This document shows positions 34,701 through 49,700 of a DNA stretch of 64,000 nt, piece after piece (position 1 is the first letter of the stretch; each line of letters begins with the position of its first letter). This DNA comes from Casuarius casuarius. Taxonomy: Eukaryota > Chordata > Aves > Casuariiformes > Casuariidae. The position numbers were made by a program, and so were the translations under genes. The notes beneath the pieces are model-generated. The model was not told where the DNA came from. It saw nothing but the letters and a program-made list of their open reading frames with translations, and made no database searches. The stretch is taken from the NCBI GenBank assembly GCA_003342895.1, contig PTFA01000197.1:760236-824235 (forward strand), written 5' to 3'.

Positions 34701-37700
34701 ATTGTGGTTAGGGAACAGTCTTAGATCATCTAAACAGAGTCACAACAAATACTAATTTTGGTAGCATATGAGCCCGTCTTTTGAAATTCAGTAAATAAGC
34801 AAAAAATCTGAACAATTTGACTCTATGACCCCAGGAGAAATCAAGGAGTTGGCACATTCCTTCTCAGAAGACAAACGTCTCCTTGAAGCTTTTCAAGCTT
34901 TTCTGACATAACTTTGACAGCAGAAGAGTTTTCCTTCATATCCAGGCTATCGGATGACATAAATCTTTTAATTACTCATTTGAGTGTTACTGCCAGCTTC
35001 AAGGAACACTTGCCTCTTTAAATGCTCTTTGTTTCTTCTATGCACATTGAGATCATCTAGGTTATTATTTAGGGAAGTACTAGCTGGGACTTTCTTTCTA
35101 GTTCTTAGTATCTATCAAGACAGAGATTAAGAGTGAGAGCTCACATGCAGGGAGAAATTACAGTTGTCAAATTGAGCCATGAAGAGGACTTGCGGGTTCC
35201 ATGGTCAGGTGCCCTGAGTATATAAGGCTTCATCTCAACACAGCATGGAGCAGAAGAATTTGCCAGTTCCCTCCTTCCTGCATAATGTCCCTAGATCATT
35301 GCCAGGCCAGTGCTTTAGAGCTTGCTCATCTTTAGGAAAACTGCAAGTTTGTGGGCTACGCCCACAGCAAATGTAGTTTGCTGTACTCAATGGATCATGC
35401 TTGTTTAGTGCTTGTGATACTACCCTGTAATTAGGGGGCCAGTGAGTGCACTTTGCATACCACAGGTGTCTCAAATTTCACTGTGGCCATTGGAACAATG
35501 TTTTCTAACTCAGTTCTCACTGAACTTTGCTGATAGAGGTAAAGCTTACACATCATTGCAGAGTCTACCTGGCACAAGGAAGCTTTAAAATAAGCCAACT
35601 CTTAAAAGTTCCCTGCTGGTCCCAACAGTCTTGGGAAGCACACTGGGATTTTGTATGCTAGAAGACAAACCCTGACCATTTCAGCATGTTAGTAGCCAGT
35701 TTTCTGGTACCATCCCATGCAATGTCCTTGATCAGCCTGGTCAAAATAGAACACTTGTATTTCATTCTATGTGAAGAGTCCACAAAAGGAGCAAAACAGC
35801 TTAAAGACATCAGCATTTATGCCCATTAAAAAGCTCTGCATGGGCGATCCGGATCCCTAGTTTGAATCTGCAGCACAATACAAAATACAATATTTGGGAA
35901 ACATAGCCACATTCTCCTAAAGAATAGTATTATCCTCAATAGTATTTTTTCTAGGAGATATCAGACCGAGAACGACTTTCTGTCAGTGACAGACAGCTCA
36001 TACAGAAGCCTTGGCTTTCTACCAGGTAACACAGACTTGGCAAAATTCCTTGCAACAAGCAAGTGGAACTCCTCTAGGGGAATTAGAGATAATGTGGTCT
36101 CTTGAAAGGCTGTACGCTTAATAGGCATTGACCGAAATACCTCTGCTCCTTCATCAAAGCAAAAATGCCAGTTCTCAGGAAAAGTTGCCTTCTTGAGGGT
36201 CCCTGAGGAGGATCAGAACCCTACAGAAAAATACTTGCTTTCAACTCACAATGAATGCAGCTGCTTTTTAAAAGTGCTTCTTAGTCACAGCCTCACGAGT
36301 CCCTGCCATGAAAGACCCTTGCCTTTGTAGTAAGGGAACCACAGCAGTTAAAGCACATTTTGCAATCAACAACCAATGCAAAATGTCATCAGAATCTCCT
36401 ATGGCATATACTTCACTTTAAAGAATTTTAAAATTTGATTGACTGGGCTTTTTTGAGTTTGAAATTTCACCTTCAAAATTGTGCAGTGCTAACTCACTCA
36501 GACATCCTTAGATTTTGCTTTAGTTTTTCCACATTCATAACTCACTGTTCTACCCTAGTCTTTTTTTTTTTTTTTTTTTTTAAACAATAGTCCATATTTT
36601 ACCACTAAAAAATTAAATGCTGGCAACTGCTAACATTCTTCCAGGAAAACTGAGAATACTATATGCTGCCAAATCTTCCCAAGGAAGATTATAAATAGTC
36701 TGGCAGGCTACATTACTAACATATGAACTAAGGATAAAAAGAATACTCCCCTCTGCTGCACTCTATAGAGACACTGGGGGAGAGGGGGAAATCAGCAGAA
36801 GGTTTGCTAACCCAACACCAAAGTAATCTATACAATTTCAAATGGCTAGTGTCACATACTCTCTAATAATCCCATTACAGCATGAGCCATGCCACAGTGG
36901 TAAACAGAAGTGTTCAAAACTGAGTTATTATTAAACATGCCAATGCTATAGGCAAGGTGAAGGGAAGTTCAACAGTTGAGGTGACTGCAGATGACACAAG
37001 CAGAATTCAAAGCAGCATGTTTGTGCCAGAGGTGGTAGAATATTTAACTAGTAGTATTCAGAGAACTACAGGCACAACAACAACAACCACCAGCACCAAC
37101 CAACTTCAAGCCAGAAAATCGAAGATGATGTTTTCTCCTCTCAGTGTCTAAAAGAAAGAATTAAGCTAGGTTGAACTCAGTGCTTCTTGGGGTACCATCA
37201 TTTTTACAGGCAAGACATCTGCAAGGCAGTTAAAAGGCCCATGCCATCTTGGATATCCTCTTTTTTTTTTTTTCCTCCACCTTACCTGGGTAACTGCTGA
37301 ATGAGAGACGGCTGGTTTTAGTGTCTGAATCAACGATATTGAAGTTCCAATGTTTATATATTCTCAATGTGGCTGCATATGTAAACCAGCTGGAATGGGC
37401 AAAATATATGTTCTCATATCCAGGTAGAACCTGGAAAATGGAAGCAGAACAATGAACAATTTTCAGGCCCTACCACGCTCTGCATGTTTCATACTTCAGA
37501 GAAACTGGGAAAACAACTTGTTTTAAGTAGCTTGATTAATCACTTTGTTCAAGAATGAGCAGATTCTTGTGCTTTTAACTGTGTACTTAACAATGAATTT
37601 CTGAAACCTNTAGGAATAATTCTTGCCAATGTGCTGTTCTCAAATAATTAGTTGTTATTTTTCAAAATGAAACAGCTTAGGGGGTTTTTTGGACACCTGC

Positions 37701-40700
37701 GTCACATGATACATTTTGTTTCCCTGGTTTCCTCTTGAATACTTGTATTTACACATTCAAATCAGCTCTCTACAAACATCTCCAACATTAACTTAGAACA
37801 TGCTGTTTCTGTGAAAATTCCTCTGGGTGAGTTTAAAGCACAGAAGCAAAGATAAGCAAATTCATTTTGAAAGGTAAATACATACTGATAGGACATCTTT
37901 TCCAAAGCATTTCTCTGCTTCTAAGATTTGTTGTTAACTCAGAAGTCCCTTGCTGTAGGTAAATGCTTAAATTCTGTCTAGTTAAAGCAAATACGGTTGC
38001 TGTGGGATATATGGGGTCTTCATATTCTAATTATTGATAATTTCAACCCTGAAAAAAATGAGTCATGGCGATGATGTATCAGATGCTTAAATATGGAAAG
38101 CTGTTTCAGAGTACCACTGCTAACAGCTAGAAACCTTCTTCTGATTTCCAGACTCTATTCATTCATGAGCCGCTTACACCTGTTTGTTCTTGTGCCAGCA
38201 CTGTCCTTTAGTTTAAGTAATCCTCCTTGCTCCCTGCTTATTTCCAGGCATTCACGTTATCTCTTTCAGCCTTCGCTCGGTTCGGTGAAACAAGTCATGC
38301 TCTTCTGCTCTCCTCTCTATGATAGTTCTCCATTCCCTAATAATTCTAGTAGCTTTTCACTGCCAATTTGTTTGTTTTTCTTGAACACAAGTGAGCAAAA
38401 CTGGACCCAGTATCCTACAGAGGCACAAATTACATGCACGAAAGGGGCCTTGACTGACAAGGGTCCCTTTATGCACATGCAACAAACAGTTAATACTACA
38501 GAAACACAGACTCATGATATTGCAAAATCAATATAGTCACTAGAAATGAAATTCGTGGTGCTCACCTTGATAAGAGCAGAGCAGTGACCCATATCCCACT
38601 GATACTTCCCATGGCCACCTGGCTCCACATTGCATTGTCCACTCCGTGCAGAATACTCAAATAATGCAGGAATGAGGTCCAGCAGGTCTCCAACTGCATT
38701 TAGAAAATGGACATCAAAGAGGCTAAGTGGCTGGGGAGAGAAAAGAGGGACCACAAAAACACTTTCAGACAGAGAAGAGTCAATACAATCTCAGCTGTCA
38801 GAATTTGTTTTTCTTTAGCTCTCAAAGCAGCTTCTTATATTTTCTCTTTTATGTAAGTATCTGTTCACAAGGCCCAGATACTAAAACTCAGTGTGGAACT
38901 GGGCACTCAGATTATCTTTAAGGGTTTGGCCCTTGTTCTCATGTAGTGACATTATAAGTACCAACATTTCTGAGGAAAAAAGGAGAAGCTGATAGCAATT
39001 TGTAAGACCTTTGTGTGCCTTTGCAAACAGCATATGAATCACTCTGCTGCTACTGTTACACTAGGTTTGAACAAAAAGATTTATATTTTTCTAAACGCCT
39101 TTGAGAAGCCTTACATTAAGAAACACTCAGGTGAGCTCTCAGATTTTTATAAAGACCACGATTAAAGCATCCTCAGGGCTGAGAAGGAAGAAACAAAAGA
39201 GGGAAGTAAGATATGTTAATACTAAACAAGTATGGAACTAGCTGAACAGAGGAAGTCAGTCAAACGGCACTCAGCTAAGAGCTTTCAAAATCCCTTTCTG
39301 GTTGGAGGTAGCCAGGGTTATCTGTCACACAGCTCACAGTGCAACCTGCTCTTCAGAACCTTCTCCTACTTCTCCTCTTCAAAAATAAATGATAAACACT
39401 GGTCTAACCTCATCTGTTAAGAGGATTTTCTGAATCTGTCCTGCTCATGCTTGCACCATGCCTTTTGTTAAGGCGAAGCCTAAGGAAAAAAGACAGAACA
39501 GATCACCGTAGGCATGTGATTAGTATTTTTAGAATGGGACATAATCATACAGCACAGGAATACACTGCTTGCAGTATAAATCACTCTTATTAAATCATAA
39601 AGCTGACCTATCCCAGAAGAGGGGAGTCAAGTGACATGGAAGAGATGAAAGGTGACAAATCCAGAGAACATCTACTTTTTATTCAGAAAGCTGAATTCTG
39701 CATTATCCATCTGCTGCTCTGGCAGAGAGAATAACCAGCAAGAAAGAAAAACAATGTAAATTCTAGTGCATATATCCCAGGGGAAGGAATTAAACCCTCA
39801 CATAATATTCACCAACACAAGTGAGAGAAATAAACCATTCTCACAACTAAGATAATACAAAGCAGAAGGCCCTAACAGCAGCTATAGTATAAAGAAGAAA
39901 TGCAAAACAAACTTTGACATATGTTATATTGCTTTAGCTCATCACATTTTAGCTATAAGAACACTGACAGGGAGCAGCAGAGGCCACAGCAAATAAAAAT
40001 CAAGAGATGTATCTTTGGATAGTTTTAAGCAACTCAGTGGTATGAATCATTTATTAAAATGTCCTGACAATTGCTCTCTCATGGGAACCCATGTAGAGAC
40101 TTGCCATAGTTTCAGCACAATTTTTCCCCATGTGGGATCCAGCTCCATTTAAAGGACTGCAAGCCAAATACACAATGAGGAGAAACTGTTTCCCAACATC
40201 CAATTTACACAAACATAACTGCTAACGAAAAGTCAGGCAGAAAAGTGACCAGCAAACAGTACCATCAGCAGAGGAGCAGGCAGGACTGCATATGAGAATG
40301 CTCAGCCAACCTCAAGGAATTTTAATTCTACTTGCCCTCTTATTAGCTATTACTCCATATTTTCCTCTATAATACCTATCTTCACTGCAACATCTACATG
40401 TAGCCACACTGGCCCTGCTACAGCATCACTTCGAATTATCTGTATATTTTTAAAAAATGTTTCATATTTATGTGCTATCTTACGGTTACTGAGAGGCAAA
40501 AATGCTATAACTACTATGGAGCCCATTCAAACTAGAAGGAACATGCTAAGCAAGGAAGCTATCAGAACTATAAGCACAGAAAGCTGGCCAGAGGGGGGGA
40601 GGAAAGACCCTCTTGAACAAAGCAGCAGAGATTATGTATCGTCAAAGTGTTCCACTGGGTGAGATTAGCTTGTCAGCAACCAAAACTTGCTAAAATATCA

Positions 40701-43700
40701 GAGAAGTGAAAAAGGAACTAGGTTGTTAAGCACCCTTTAGAATTCTGTTTTCATTCCCCTTTTCAGAAACAAGGAAATCTTGCTTCAATTTATTTCCGAG
40801 AACTCATTCAAGAACTCACCACTTTGCTTCGCTAGGATAAACCTGGTTTTACATTTACGGCTGTTTGATGCTAAGTTACACCACAGAAGTCCAAGGAGCA
40901 CAATGCATAGAGCTTCTCTGGAGTCCCAATAAAGCAATGCATTCAAACAGAAGATTTGTATGTCTGTAATACAGGCCAAATCTGGGAATCTCAGAGCAGT
41001 CTGAGGCATCTCCCACCAGGCTGAGAGTTTCAGCTTGAGGATAGCTATTACTGAGTTCCAGAATATACAGAGAAGCCTCTTCTATGAGGTGTTAAACAGG
41101 GCCCATAATAGGGCATATTATGATCTTTTCTAATCACCTTCTCCCATCTCACATAGCAATGCCAGAAAAACTCCTTGTATGCATGGTTTACATCCTGAAG
41201 AAAAGTGAATGGCATAAGCTAAGCTGACAAACAGTGAGGCAATGTAGCCATGACAAGGGAAAAACTCCTTTTGCTAGAACGTATGGCACCTTCTCTAGGG
41301 TAGCCCCCCAGCCTTCCTTTCCTGTTGAAAGCTTACCATCAGCTGTAAAGACAAATAAAATTAGGAAAGTTAAAAGATAACAGAACCAACCTTAAAAGCT
41401 GGTCTACATGGGATAATAGAATAGACAACTTACTCTGTAACGATTGTTTCTAATAACTTCCCGATGTGTGAGCATTCTCAATACAAAATAAGGAAGTACA
41501 AATTGAGGGCTGTCCTAGAATCTTTGTAGTGTTTAAAACTCTTACACCTCCTTTCAAGAGTAATTTTCCTGTGTAGACAAGCCCAAGATTAATCACAGCC
41601 CAGAGGTGCATTAGGCAGATGAAAGGCTTAATGTTCTTTGAGTGTCCCTCCTTCAGAAATTGTCTTGACAGAAGGGTTGGGTTTGTTTACTGGATATAAA
41701 AATGTTGCTAGACCAGATGGAATAATTTCACACTTTAGCATGAAAATGTATTCAGATTTTGACATCAATCTTAATGACACCTGCAAACGTCAAACTCAAA
41801 ATACAGACGTTCATAATATACATTGTCACCAAGCAGGTCTGCAATGGAAGTACCTATCTAAAATAGCCCTGCAGGGCACCAGGCTTTATGTGATTTAAAA
41901 AAGGTTTTCCAACAATCCACTACAAAACATAAGTTCCACATATATAGGAATAAAAAATATATACTAGTACTACTATCAAACAGTTTAGCGTCCAAATCAA
42001 ATTTTCTCTCTGTAATAAGGCCTGGCTATTTGTGGCAGATATAATGAATTCTATAATATTAATGNGAAGCAGACTTAAAGTTTAAGGGGGAAAGAAAAAT
42101 AAAAAAGTTTCAGAGTGACACCTATCTGTATGTACATAATCCAGCTCTCATTTAAGCACTGACTGGATTTGACATAGTTCTAATCTACCATGCATTGTAC
42201 AGGACAATGGAAAGTCAGACTTTTTTTTACTCAATTTTCCTCAGATGAGTACACATCAACTAATCCACGAAATGTAAAACTAACTACCTGCAAGTTTAAA
42301 CAGGTATGTGTCACACTAATAAGAANTCTTGCACACTAAATGCATAAAATTAAAAGCAGATTAGCAATTAATACAGCTTTTGCTTCCATTCTCCTGAAAA
42401 AGGAACTATTTTCTTCAACTTTGCCTAGTGCTCAGTGTAGAAATCCACAGATTTTGTAAACAGAGCCTCTTTTCTCCTTCTCCTTAAGAACTTTTGACCA
42501 GTACTGGTTAACTAACAAACAAATCTCTCGACGTTCAAGAGTACACTTTGTCCACACACGAGCACTCATGAGGGGGAAAATGAAATCTTAGAACTTTGAA
42601 ATCCATCTCCTTCCCTTTTCTTCCTCATGTCTCACCTTTTGGGAGCTAGAGACCATGTAAGAATGTCCAGCCTTTCTTCTGCAGCATTTAGCCTTGTTCA
42701 TAGGACTTATGCATATTCAGAGTAATCAGTTGTATTTAGAAGTATACACAGATTTTCTCAATAGCAATAAGAACACAACAGAAAACAAAAAAAGTTTGTC
42801 AAGTAGGTTTTTTGAAAAACAAAACAAGAAAAAATAAAAAACCAAGATATTCTCAATGCTCTTAACGTTTATTACCCTTGCGAATCCAAACTACTGCATC
42901 ACTAGAGATTGATAAACTTGTTCCCTGTGCTAATAACCCACACCCAATACACACACACATACACATACATATATACGTGTATATATATATAAAAAGGATT
43001 TTTTTTTGATCAAAAAAAGCAGTATCTACCAAGGGAAAGAGAGAAGAGGGAACACACAGCACTAAGGAAAACGTACAATGTGGATGAGGTTTTCTTCTCG
43101 AAACGTGCAGGATTTGTTGTTTATTGCAGGGGCTTTCAGTCACAAGCTTTTTTAAGCATTTTTAAGGAAAGATATGAGTAATGTAAACAGTATATATCTG
43201 CTATTGTATTTCTTGCACAAAGACAGATCAAAACGACATCGGACAAACTGAACCAACGTATGATTGTCAGACGTATGAGAAAACCATCTATTAGCTAAAT
43301 TTATTCCCCAAACATTGCACTTTAAAAATCTAAGGGATTAAAGAAAAAAGCCTTACTAACATTCTAAACCATGTACTACAAGAGCAAATTTGAAAACATA
43401 GCCTCTTTGGAAGGGGCAGGTGTTCTTGAATCAAAAGGAATAAGCCAGATACTGGAGAATCTGTTGATCTTCTGCTTCGGGTTTCTTTTTAGTGCTGATG
43501 ATTTACAGAAGCTGGGATGATTTTCCTATCAGTTAATGTGTCAGAGCTAGAATGCTAGTCATTAACATCCTACCTACATGTGTTTTTATTGTCTGTATGA
43601 GGTCAGAGGGGCAATCTTCAAGCTCTTTATATCTTGAAGGGGATATGAATAGCAGTAAATACATACACAAATAGCATGCTGTGGCCTACTCCCCCAGAAG

Positions 43701-46700
43701 TATTTGAAAAGTGGAATGGTATCCAACTAAGGGAACCACATGTACTTTTACAAAGCTGTCAGGTACCATTTTGATGCCAAGAAAACCCAAAAGTCTAGGT
43801 GCACAGCAGCTGTCCAAACTGTACTCAAGACACCTATGTTAACTTACTGGTTCTGGCAAACAGAAGAAACCGTAGCACCATCTTGAGTGTGCCAAACACA
43901 CAGATGGGGAAGATTTTTTGCTTTGAATAAAGATATGGACCCAATATAGGCGATACTGCCCAAACCAAAAATTTTCAATGGCATAGAAAAGAGTAGAAAG
44001 AAATCCCACCATCTGTTCCAAGCATACTTGAGAATGTAAATAGATATCGCTGCATATAATTCAAGAATAGAGGATACAATTATTTCAGCCTATACCACAT
44101 CTGAACTGTTATTAAATGTACAATTTTTACACAAGCATGCTGATGAGATACAATATGCCCTGACTGAAAGAGGGTCAGAATGACTTAGTCATTTCAAAGG
44201 TCAATGTTTTTTGACAACAAATACAGTTAGATAAATGATTATCATACAACAGACATTGCAGGTAGGACATGTCTACTCTAAGGCTATAGCTCAAACACAA
44301 GCTAGCACTTTTTACCCTATCTAAATCTAAAGGATTCTGAATTAGCCAAAAAAAGGATAAGCTTCACAGGGCTCTTCAGATACATGTGTTGTGGAAAGGA
44401 ATTTGAGTTCTTTTCCTGGAAAATTTCTCATCTCTTACTATCCTCCCTACAATCCAGGCCCATCAGGAAGGATCTCCTCATTACTGTGAACAGACATCAT
44501 CCTTTTCCTTTTAGTTTGAGCTGGTTCCCATTCCTGAAAGCCCCAGATCAAGTTCTACACATGAAAGAGGTGTGTACTTTACGAAAATTCAGTTGTTCAT
44601 AATTTAGCACCCCCAACTTATCTACATCCTTGATATGGTTAAACCAAGACAAAAAGGTCAACTACACTTACTNGAATCCTCAGTTTCACACTGAGGAACC
44701 TATCAGACATATTGCAACAGCATTATAAATTACCGTACCTGCAGCAGAGTTAATGAAGCTCTGCTATTGCACAGAAGTTGATGATACGAAACACAGTAAT
44801 TACAATTTCCAGTACAACTTCTAATATGAACTAAAAAAATTACTTCATTTGGCCTGCCACAGCACTAACCATACATTTTGTTATGGGAGACTTAAAGAGA
44901 AAACAGAAAAGGAGAAGACACTGAGCAATGAAAAGCATACTCCAAAATCTAAAGGCTTTTAAGGTTGGAAATCTTATGCTTGGAAATAAGAACAAAAGCT
45001 CTAACTCCCAACTTGCTGATTCATGCTGTTGCAGCTACTCTTTATACCCAGAGGGTAATTTACTCAAAAACAGTTTTAAAGTAATGACAGCAGGCACCTT
45101 AGCAGGTGTCTGTCCTTCCAACATTTGCACTTAGATACAAAAACCATCCCCAATCTCATCAGCACGTGAGAGCCCCAGATTCCAAGTCCAGTTCAGAGGA
45201 GGACTCTTCTCACATCACTGCAGATCAGTTACATTATCCAGATTGAACTGCCACTGGAATTTTTGTAGAGTGGCATGCAGAAAGAATACTTGCCGCTAAT
45301 TATCTTCCTTCTTTTTTGTTAATATCAGATTTTCTTCTACTCCACTCCCATCTACTTCCTTTGACATCCCATCCCCAACTACTAAAAAAAGAGATGAATC
45401 AATCTTACTGTTTGTTTGTGTAGTTTAGCCCACTCGAGGGCTCCCATGTACAGACCATCCAACTGTGCAATAATATAGCCAGCATGCCTCCAAAAGGGGT
45501 CATCTTTATTATTTCTGATTTGTTGTCTTGTCCATTGATCTTGTTTCCTGCAGAGGAACAAACAGGTTGGGGTTTTCTTGTTTTTCTTTTAGAGTATAAT
45601 TGATAATGCAGGGAAGAGACAAATGCAGGCCTGTATTATGACCCAGGTGATCCAACCTTCCTAGTGTTTTGAGGGAAATCCTGGTTTGGAGGTCCTGCAG
45701 ACAGAAAGGTTGTATCCTCTGGGTGTTAATGTCCAGATCTATGTGTGTACCTAAAATAGTACACTTCTACTGGCACACACCCCTTTAACATAAACAAAAG
45801 AGATGTACGCCACTTCTAACTCACCTATGTCAGATCCAACCTCCCCTTACAGTCAGTAAAGAGAAACAAGCATTTGATAGGTCAGATGAACTGCTCACTT
45901 TAATGCCTACTTTAGGATAAAACTTACTGACCTTTGAAGCGCCTATATCCCTCTCCTGCGTACAAGTGCAACGACGGCTTTCTGCTGTTAGTGTTCAAAC
46001 ACTGCCCGACAGCCATTGCTATCCTCCTCTGAGGAAAATGTGGGAGGCCAAACAAAATCATCCCATGGGCCAAATCAAGTCAACAGGCTACCAGTCAAGT
46101 AACCCAGGTTTACAGCATGAGGCAACACAAGTTGAACAGACCCTAGGGCAAGAGTAGTCAACATTATGAGAATCTCCAAGAACTCCCTCTTTGGCTTGTG
46201 GTCAAGGGGCCACAAAAGAACCACAATTGTTAGAATAAGTCAGGACCAGATTCTGGCCTCTGGTTCTGTGTCTATCCAGTATTGAGTACGGCAGCAAAAA
46301 AGAGTGAATGAATCTGGCAAGGAAGCAAACTTGTCCAGCAGACAGTAGTTTATGGGTGACAAAACCAGACAGATTTTGCTTTCTCAAAGTCACAAGAGGT
46401 AGAAGAAACAGGCATATGGTCACAGCATTCAGGGCAACAGGCTTTCAGTATGAGGCAGCATATAACAAGACTTCTATAAAATAAAGCAGTGTTGCAGGAG
46501 TCTAGGATATAGGCAATAGGAAAGTGATACAAGGCCATCTAGTATTGCTCCTGCCATCCCAACACCACATCTCTGGGGATACAGTTGCTATGTCGAGTCA
46601 TTCTGGAAAAAAACATATGCCTAGACATGGTGGCTACCTCATTTTTCTCACAAGGAGGGCAGTAAGGCTGAAGGATAAAAGGACAGATAGAGCACACTAA

Positions 46701-49700
46701 GGTGGGGTTTTTTTCTTCTATTTGAATAGGCTACCAACAATAGACTTTATATATATGCAACAACAACAGAATTAATCAGATATATATCCCCATGTGAGAA
46801 GCACAAAATGAGGGAAAAATGGGAAAAAGTAATCTACAGAAGCGACCGAAGTTTTACAGAAGTGTTTGGAATGGAAGAAAACTTAAGTCTAAGGAGATTA
46901 AAAAAAGGTGGTAATCACACCTGAGTCTCCCAGTACCTGGCATGGTTCTTTTCCCACTTGTAATTTTCCACCAGTGTAACTGAGTTATTTGAGTAGAATT
47001 ACTTTTGATTTATAGAGCTGAAGAGAAAAAGGAACCAGGACTTCTGTGATTAGCACAGAATTTGTGTCAGTGTTAGAACAAACAAAATGCTAACCTAACA
47101 GTGGAAGGAAAGGATACACGNTGTTAAAAAGATTAAGGTGTCAAGAGACCACACTGTTCAGTATAACATTCAAAATACCAGCTTTTCAGAAAAGGTTATT
47201 GACTAGAATAAGCTTCAGAATTCATTGACCTTATCTCATCGTAATGATAGTTTTAAACACTTCCTTGAATGAACAGAATTAGGGATTCTGCTTTTCTTTA
47301 TGTATGTTTAGAATTCTTTTTTATACTAATGGCATGCAATCACATGAAAAGTAAGCATATATTTTCTACAGCCCACAAGGAAGAGGATTAAAAAAACCGA
47401 AGAACTCTGTCATTCTCTGACCCCAAATTTTGAATAATTTATTTTCTAAAAACTTAATACATACGCCATAAAATCCTGAACTCCACTTCGAACGGTGGGA
47501 TTCTTAATTAATTGCGGATACATATTTGCAGCATGGTCGTACATATGCCTGAAAGAACAAGAGCAGCAAAAATTACTGTTTTGCATCTTTCCTCCCTTTC
47601 CCTTACTGCCCCATTGGTCAACAAGCATTGATAGAGAAGCAGCACAGTCCGCAAAGTCATCTTTTCCTAATCAGAGAAATGGTTTTACATCTTTAACGCA
47701 CAACAAAGAGCAAAGGTAACAAACAAATCGTTGAACTTAAAATAAAAGGCCTTCCTAATACCTGCTCAAACTGCTGTACAATGGAAAAAGATGTGAAAAT
47801 GAGATTAAACTACTTTGTAGCAAAACTTCAAGTTTAGGGAATGTTTGTAGGCCAGCAGCATCTTGGAAGTCCTAGCATGCTAATTTAAAGCACAAAAGAA
47901 ATGGTTTACTGGAGAACTATTCCATTTGGAACAAAGAAAGCATTGAGGTGAAGGGGACATAATTTGCTGATTCAATAGTGAGAGAGAAACCCAGACCGAT
48001 ATTTAACAGTTTTACTTACCATTAACCAAGTGTTCTCTCCTTACTGATTAAGCTAAATATCTATGTTTTAAAGTGTATATTTAGAAATGAACCGTTGATC
48101 CTGCTTGTTCCCACAGGATACAGACTGATGTTAGCCATGACTCCATTCAGCATTGTGGAAAACAAAATTATTGTGAATTTTTGTTGAGTTCAGTAGCTGT
48201 TTTGTTCCCAATAATAAACAGGAAGAAAAGATTTTCAAAATGAAACACTGCACATTTCAAGATGAAATTAACCTTCAAAAAGAGCTCAGGAGCTCAAAAG
48301 TTAAAAACACTCTTCCATTTTAGGTCAAATGAAATTGTCCAGATCAAGCCAAAATAGAACTTTTGTGTTTTCTCATTATGTTAACTTTTCTCCTATCAAA
48401 TTTCTTAATCTGGTTCAAACTGAACCAAGATGTTTTCAGGCAATAAATCCTTTAAAAAAAAAAAAAAAAAAAAACACCACGGCAGGGAGGGAGGGTTGTT
48501 TAATTCTAGGTAGAGGTCAGCAGCAAATTATTTTGCCAAGGTCTGGAGCTGGTAGAACTACATCAGTCATCAGTAAAAGTAGCTCCTACTAAGCGCTAAG
48601 AGAGAAAAAGCAGAACTGAGAAATGGATACTGGCCTCAAGGAAAGCGCATGCCAGTAAGACAGAATTCCTTGTATTAAAACCCATGAGGGCAACTTCCTC
48701 TGAGAGGGGTACAGTCAGAAGCTATTATTTACAGTTTCTCCTGGGGCATAATTAAAGACTATAGCAGAAATGATTGAGCAGTTTGCTGGGAATTAAAGAT
48801 ACTGAATGGTTGACCTCTTCCCTTTCCCTGTTCCCAGCTGTTTCGGTACCACTTGGTTGTATGATACTGCTGCTTCATAGGTCAACTCTGGCACCCCTCC
48901 GACTACAAAATCTAAATGGCCTGAACAACATTCAGGCCAAACACTAACCTAGCAAGGAAGTGAATTATTTTTCTGACACGTTTGCAGTTGGAACTGGATT
49001 ATCACGTAGCAGATAAGCACCAGAGCTGGTGCAAGAAGGCAGCTTTCTGCTAGGTTAGAAAGTCAATCAATGCACAAAAGGGCTGGATCAGTACCAGGGT
49101 AGCTGCAAATGAGGGGGTAGGACCTGTGGAGGGGGACAGGATCTGTAGAGGGAGGAGCAGAATCTCCAGCAGCTGCACACCATTACACCTGTCATGAAAC
49201 TGTAGTCATACTATCAATTTTAGTTTCCGAGTTTCCCATTTAACAAAAGACTACATGCCATAACCATGGCACACTTCTTGAAGAGGGTAAGAAAGTTGAA
49301 GAGGTTGATCAATATCTTGCACTCTTGCAGTCACAGGGAATTCAACAAGTAAAATTCCCAAGCAATTTTAGAAGTAAATCATCATGTAACATGCTCCATA
49401 TTACAAGTCAGAGCTCTGATGGGACTAGAAAAGGGGGGTGAGTAGCATGAAATAGTCTTTTAGGGATGAGAGCCAAATGAGGAGGATAAGAACACCCAGG
49501 ATACTACTTTCATCACTGCCTGGGCCAGAACGGATGATCAGGCTTCTAGGGTCAACCATCAGCTCTAGTGTCTTCATTTGGTGCACTCAAAAGGGTATGC
49601 AACACAAGGCAGATGTTACACTAGTGGTACTTCTCAGCTGNGGTGACTGATGTAGGGACCAGGTTAGCTCACAATCAGGGGACTGAAACCAACTTCTTTA

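Noticed and set aside
38093..38536. 147-codon + strand frame
   Set aside because: Partly explained by a degenerate CR1/L3-like fragment, and it overlaps PLBD1 intron sequence. No protein family seen.
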